Of a DNA stretch of 64,000 nt, positions 59,653 to 64,000 are shown in pieces (the stretch's first letter is position 1; every line of letters begins with the position of its first letter). A model generated the notes under the pieces. The model was not told where the DNA came from. It worked only from the letters and a program-made list of their open reading frames with translations, and did not search any database. Made by a program: the position numbers and the translations under genes. Source of the DNA: Balanoglossus misakiensis (Eukaryota > Hemichordata); the NCBI GenBank assembly GCA_040954595.2, contig CM082593.2:9052001-9116000 (forward strand). The letters are read 5' to 3'.

Positions 59653-61661
59653 TTGGTTGGTCATGCGGACGGAAAGACACGGTTTAGCGAGTTTATCTTT
59701 CTCTCTGATGAGCACTCCGTATTCAGACTTGCCCAAGTGAACCGCGACAAAAAATGGTCAAGTTTCCCTGCATGTTACTTATACCCGACATATAAAAAAC
59801 GCAGCGTAGATATTGAAATGAATTGGATTTATGAAAATGGAAAAAATTACAATGAAAATGTCGTTAAAAGTTATCAATAAAAAAAGAAATAGAAAACGAA
59901 AGTGGTCTCGAACCAACATCAGTCGACACCTTCAGGTAAAAGGCTAGCCTACCTGAACCTTTCGCCATCATGATGTGTACTCGAAAAAGTCGGAAATTTT
60001 CCGCGCTATATTGCAGCATAACTCCAATGATCTTATTTGCACCGCATCGGTGCAAATAAGAGTTCCCTGGCCCCGTAATGATCTGACCGTTCTTTATTCA
60101 TTCCTCGGCGACAAAAACGTTTTATTACGGCCTAAATAACGACTTTTTCGCGCCTTGGTTGGTCATGCGGACGGAAAGACACGGTTTAGCGAGTTTATCT
60201 TTCTCTCTGATGAGCACTCCGTTATTCAGACTTGCCCAAGTGAACCGCGAAAAATAATGGCCAAGTTTCTCTGCATGTTTGTTATACCCGACAGATAAAA
60301 AACGCAGCGTAGATATTGAAATGAATTGGATTTATGAAAATGATAAAAGTTACAATGAAAATTTCGTTAAAAGTTCTCAAAAAAAAAGAAATAGAAAAAG
60401 AAAGTGGTCTCGAACCAACATCAGTCGACACCTTCAGGTAAAAGGCTAGCTTCTCTGAACCTTTCGCCATCATGATGTGTACTCGAAAAAGTCGGACATT
60501 TTCCGCACTATATTGCAGCATAACTCCAATGATCTTATTTGCGCCGCAGCGGTGCAAATAAGAGTTCCCTGGCCCCGCAATGATCTGACCGTTCTTTATT
60601 CACTCCTCGGCGACAAAAACGTTTTATTACGGCCTAAATAACGACTTTTTCGCTCCTTGGTTGGTCATGCGGACGGAAAGACACGGTTTCAGCGAGTTTA
60701 TCTTTCTCTCTAATGAGCACTCCGTATTCAGACTTGCCCAAGTGAACCGCGACAAAAAATGGTCAAGTTTCCCTGCATGTTACTTATACCCGACATATAA
60801 AAAACGCAGCGTAGATATTGAAATGAATTGGATTTATGAAAATGGAAAAAATTACAATGAAAATGTCGTTAAAAGTTATCAATAAAAAAAGAAATAGAAA
60901 ACGAAAGTGGTCTCGAACCAACATCAGTCGACACCTTCAGGTAAAAGGCTAGCCTACCTGAACCTTTCGCCATCATGATGTGTACTCGAAAAAGTCGGAA
61001 ATTTTCCGCGCTATATTGCAGCATAACTCCAATGATCTTATTTGCACCGCATCGGTGCAAATAAGAGTTCCCTGGCCCCGTAATGATCTGACCGTTCTTT
61101 ATTCATTCCTCGGCGACAAAAACGTTTTATTACGGCCTAAATAACGACTTTTTCGCGCCTTGGTTGGTCATGCGGACGGAAAGACACGGTTTAGCGAGTT
61201 TATCTTTCTCTCTGATGAGCACTCCGTTATTCAGACTTGCCCAAGTGAACCGCGAAAAATAATGGCCAAGTTTCTCTGCATGTTTGTTATACCCGACAGA
61301 TAAAAAACGCAGCGTAGATATTGAAATGAATTGGATTTATGAAAATGATAAAAGTTACAATGAAAATTTCGTTAAAAGTTCTCAAAAAAAAAGAAATAGA
61401 AAAAGAAAGTGGTCTCGAACCAACATCAGTCGACACCTTCAGGTAAAAGGCTAGCTTCTCTGAACCTTTCGCCATCATGATGTGTACTCGAAAAAGTCGG
61501 ACATTTTCCGCACTATATTGCAGCATAACTCCAATGATCTTATTTGCGCCGCAGCGGTGCAAATAAGAGTTCCCTGGCCCCGCAATGATCTGACCGTTCT
61601 TTATTCACTCCTCGGCGACAAAAACGTTTTATTACGGCCTAAATAACGACTTTTTCGCTCC
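59653..61661. repeat. Higher-order dimer repeat within the satellite
   Basis: 59653-60657 and 60658-61661 (about 1005 bp each) are nearly identical two-unit blocks: variants that distinguish the first from the second unit, such as the GCACCGCATCGGTGC form, recur in step. Confidence 0.8.
60402..60475 (-). repeat. tRNA-like pol III promoter motif in satellite unit (example)
   Basis: On the minus strand TGGCGAAAGGTTCAG (60455-60469) resembles an A box, and GGTTCGAGACC (60406-60416) fits the B-box consensus GGTTCGANNCC. The ~40-base spacing is tRNA-like, and CCTTTTACCTGAAGG between them could form an anticodon-like hairpin. This suggests the satellite descends from a tRNA-derived SINE. No cloverleaf good enough for a functional tRNA. 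Confidence 0.5.
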
Positions 61662-61965
61662 TTGGTTGGTCATGCGGACGGAAAGACACGGTTTCAGCGA
61701 GTTTATATTTCTCTCTGCTGAGCACTCTGTATTCAGACTTGCCCAAGTGAACCGCGACAAAAAATGGCCAAGTTTCCCTGCATGTTTGTTATACCCGACA
61801 GATAAAAAACGCAGCATAGATATTGAAATGAATTGGATTTATGAAAATGATAAAAATTACAATGAAAATGTCGTTAAAAGTTCTCAAAAAAAAGAAATAG
61901 AAAAAGAACGTGGTCTCGAACCAACATCAGTCGACACCTTCAGGTAAAAGGCAAGCCATCCTGAA

Positions 61966-63289
61966 TTTTTTTTTATCTTTTATTAAAAAGGACAGGCCCA
62001 CTGGCTTGCCATGTTAAAATAGATTGTAAATTACAAGTAGCTTGTAATTACAGTGAAAGATTCATATTAAATAAATTCCATAAATTCTCAACATGTTACA
62101 CTACTAATGCAAATCATTACAATATTGATGAAAAAACATACACCGGAATGAATGTATGTGTAATCAAAGTATTTAACATAAACAATCTTTAAATTCACAA
62201 TATTGCATTACAGCATTCCATCATTATTGTGAGTCCTATACTCCAATCTGTCACAGAATTGTGACATACAATTTAATAACAGGAACAATTAACAGTAAAA
62301 AAGATGGTATAACTCCAGAGGGCGCCAGGTTCAAATGAAGGTGACAAAATAGAGAAAAAGACTGTTTAAAATTGTAAGGTAAAGTCAAAATCTTTTACCG
62401 TTACAAGTATATTGTTTTGTGCTAAAATGCTTTCAAGTAGCGCAACATCATCACTTGCTTTGCACCTGTTATATTCAAAAGTGATTTTCTGTTTTAATTT
62501 GTACTTAAAGAACTTGATCAAGTCGATTTTCCGAGTACAACGCTTGTATGCTAATCTTCTACTATGAATTGTATAACGTGAAAGTGTCAATAAAATATTG
62601 ATCAGCGTGTACTCGTACTTGTCATTCTTGACAGTATAACCAAATAACATCATTAGAATTCTATCTGTTGGATTAAACTTATTTACATTACTGGCACTGT
62701 AGATATACTCAAAAACAAGCTGCCACAAGGATTGAATTGTCTGGCAGCACACAAACAAATGGTACACGTCTTCGGGAAAAAAATGTGCGGAAGTCACAAG
62801 TCGGACTGAGGATTTTGCCTGCTTTGTAAAGACGAAGATTACTAAAAACAGCGTTGTGACAAATGAGATAATCCAGATCAGCCACGTAATTATCCTTGAA
62901 ATTTGTGTATGCGATTGGCCAAACCTTACTAAAAATCAAAGTTTGGCAGGTGGAAAAGCCAATACTGAACACCCGTGGGCACTGTTTTTCTCAGATGCCG
63001 AGCTATTGTAGTAATGTGTCTAACCTTAAGAGAATGGAAAGGAACACGTTGATCATGAGCATTAACAATAAAGAGAGACGGGTTTTTGTCCACTTTGTTA
63101 TAATCTTTGTAATTACCCTTCAGAATATCATGCCACTTTTGAGGAATTGAATTGAGGATAATCTGGTACTGCTTCTCAACAGTATTACTTGTGGGAGTGT
63201 CAGGATGGGCCAATGAAACCATGTCACCAATTGCATCAACAGGTAGGAACCCAGGATTGACCTCGTATAACAAATCCCTGATTTTGACA
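61966..63289 (-). pseudogene. Second LINE copy, strongly 5'-truncated
   Basis: Same 3' UTR and tail as the first LINE (joins satellite at 61965/61966), then ORF2 C-terminal coding sequence (62366-63289) with the HLFVCC motif, broken by one frameshift near 62780. It ends abruptly at 63289 in GATTTTGACA, where satellite (GCGGTGCAAATAAG) resumes. Confidence 0.85.
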
Positions 63290-63388
63290 GCGGTGCAAAT
63301 AAGAGTTCCCTGCACCAGAGCGGTGCGAATAAGAGTTCCCTGCCCCCGCATGATCTGACCGTTCTTTATTCACTCCTCGGCGACAAAA
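63290..63388. repeat. Satellite remnant, right block
   Basis: About 100 bp of the same satellite (palindrome, GATCTGACCGTTCTTTATTC, CTCGGCGACAAAAA) between two LINE pieces. Confidence 0.8.
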
Positions 63389-63392
63389 AAAC

Positions 63393-63740
63393 TTAGGTGT
63401 ACAATGGTATTATAATTCCCTGTGACCACCCTGCTGGGAAGTTACCCGTATCAAAGATGTTGTTAAACAGCTTATTAATGATAGGTAGCATTGTGGGTAT
63501 AGAGCATTTGAAAAATTCGGCTGGTATTCCATCTGGGCCCAGGGCTTTACCATTTTTCAGATCTAAAACTGCTTTCATAATTATTTCCCTGTCAGTAATA
63601 TTTGAATTCATATATCTAAGAAATCGTCTTCGTCATTTCAGTCTACAAACTGTACATGTTTATCCCCGGGTAATACATTTTGGGCATTATTTAATTGTGT
63701 GAAATATTCAACCCAGGGAAAGGATTTAATCGCTTAGCCA
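63393..63740 (-). pseudogene. Reverse transcriptase fragment of another LINE
   Basis: The 72-codon frame has DLKNGKALGPDGIPAEFFK and PAGWSQGIIIPLY, the fingers region of a non-LTR RT of a different type (Jockey/CR1/RTE-like wording). A further stretch to about 63740 reads as a WVEYFTQLNNAQN-like upstream region with stops. Both ends are lost. Confidence 0.65.
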
Positions 63741-64000
63741 TAAACGCGCCTTCTGAATAATAAGAGATCATCTCCAAACCCTTTGTTCCGTAGATAAGCC
63801 TAATTCGGGATGAAAACTAACGAAGGAAGACCCTGCCCTAACTCCCCTTTAAACCAACAAATTCACACCGGGTTAGTTTTATTTCTTTCATATTTGAATG
63901 AGAATTAAAATGCCGTAGAAAAACATACTTTCTGGGATCGGGAACGTTCCATTCTCGCCCCACCAGACTACGGATTTCTTTCGTTTCACAATCGAAATCA
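63741..64000. other. Unassigned right end of the window
   Basis: No frame or repeat I can support. Confidence 0.3.

Larger units (their letters stand above)
57209..61965. repeat. ~500 bp satellite array, main block
   Basis: About nine to ten head-to-tail units; from 59.8 kb on the GCAGCGTAGATATTG marker recurs every 502-503 bp. Each unit has this marker, the tRNA-like region (TCTCGAACCAACATC), the palindrome TTTGCACCGCAGCGGTGCAA (often duplicated), ATCTGACCGTTCTTTATT and ACGGCCTAAATAACGAC. The first units, near 57.5-58.2 kb, are shuffled or truncated. Confidence 0.9.

Noticed and set aside
60402-60475. Functional tRNA gene
   Set aside because: A and B boxes are visible but acceptor and D stems do not pair well, and the sequence is part of every satellite unit.

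Overview
This is eukaryotic, almost certainly metazoan DNA. Genes are split by GT-AG introns, there are no bacterial-type operons, and most of the window is mobile or repetitive: a Helentron with an OTU domain, a Tx1/L1-like LINE, a foldback element, palindromic MITEs and satellite. The mix suits a marine invertebrate (amphioxus, hemichordate or similar), but the sequence alone does not fix the species.

Layout. (1) 1.16-7.82 kb, minus strand: a six-exon gene for a 274-residue protein with two OB-fold-like regions. Its third intron holds a 3.3 kb foldback element (2.90-6.23 kb) whose arms are tandem ~165 bp subrepeats around a broken Cys-rich (CXC-like) gene. (2) 7.8-12.1 kb: AT-rich, no gene seen. 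(3) 12.1-13.4 kb, minus: the 3' part of a Helentron (helicase C-terminus plus APE-type endonuclease). (4) 13.41-13.71 kb, plus: a fragment of an integrase gene. (5) 14.25-29.72 kb: five tandem copies of a ~3.03 kb unit, each with a GC-rich promoter, an untranslated exon and coding exon 1 of one gene. (6) 29.72-33.42 kb: exons 2-8 of that gene, whose 675-residue product has a UBZ4-like zinc finger and a HECT ubiquitin-ligase domain with its catalytic Cys. A 3.98 kb tandem duplication (31.41-35.39 and 35.39-39.37 kb) repeats exons 5-8. (7) 40.74-42.90 kb, minus, convergent with the HECT gene: an intact three-exon gene for a 476-residue HTH plus DDE integrase. (8) 43.38-47.50 kb, minus: the 5' part of a Helentron (OTU, DUF6570-like, Rep HUH/Y2, helicase N-terminus), then a minisatellite to 48.7 kb. 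(9) 51-64 kb: a ~500 bp satellite with an internal palindrome and a tRNA-like pol III motif, invaded by two LINE copies (52.3-57.2 and 61.97-63.29 kb) and a piece of another LINE.

Reading of the centre. The convergent HECT and integrase genes lie between the two halves of one Helentron, and an inverted 305 bp integrase segment sits at the left junction. The simplest reading is a roughly 29 kb two-gene DNA transposon, an IS3/IS481-like DDE integrase partnered with a UBZ-HECT ubiquitin ligase, that landed in or recombined with a Helentron and was then reshaped by recent partial tandem duplications (five promoter/first-exon units, two HECT C-terminal cassettes). The element boundaries and the functional partnership are inference; the exon models, motifs and repeats are read directly from the sequence. 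Start and splice sites were chosen by eye from reading-frame continuity and GT-AG consensus.
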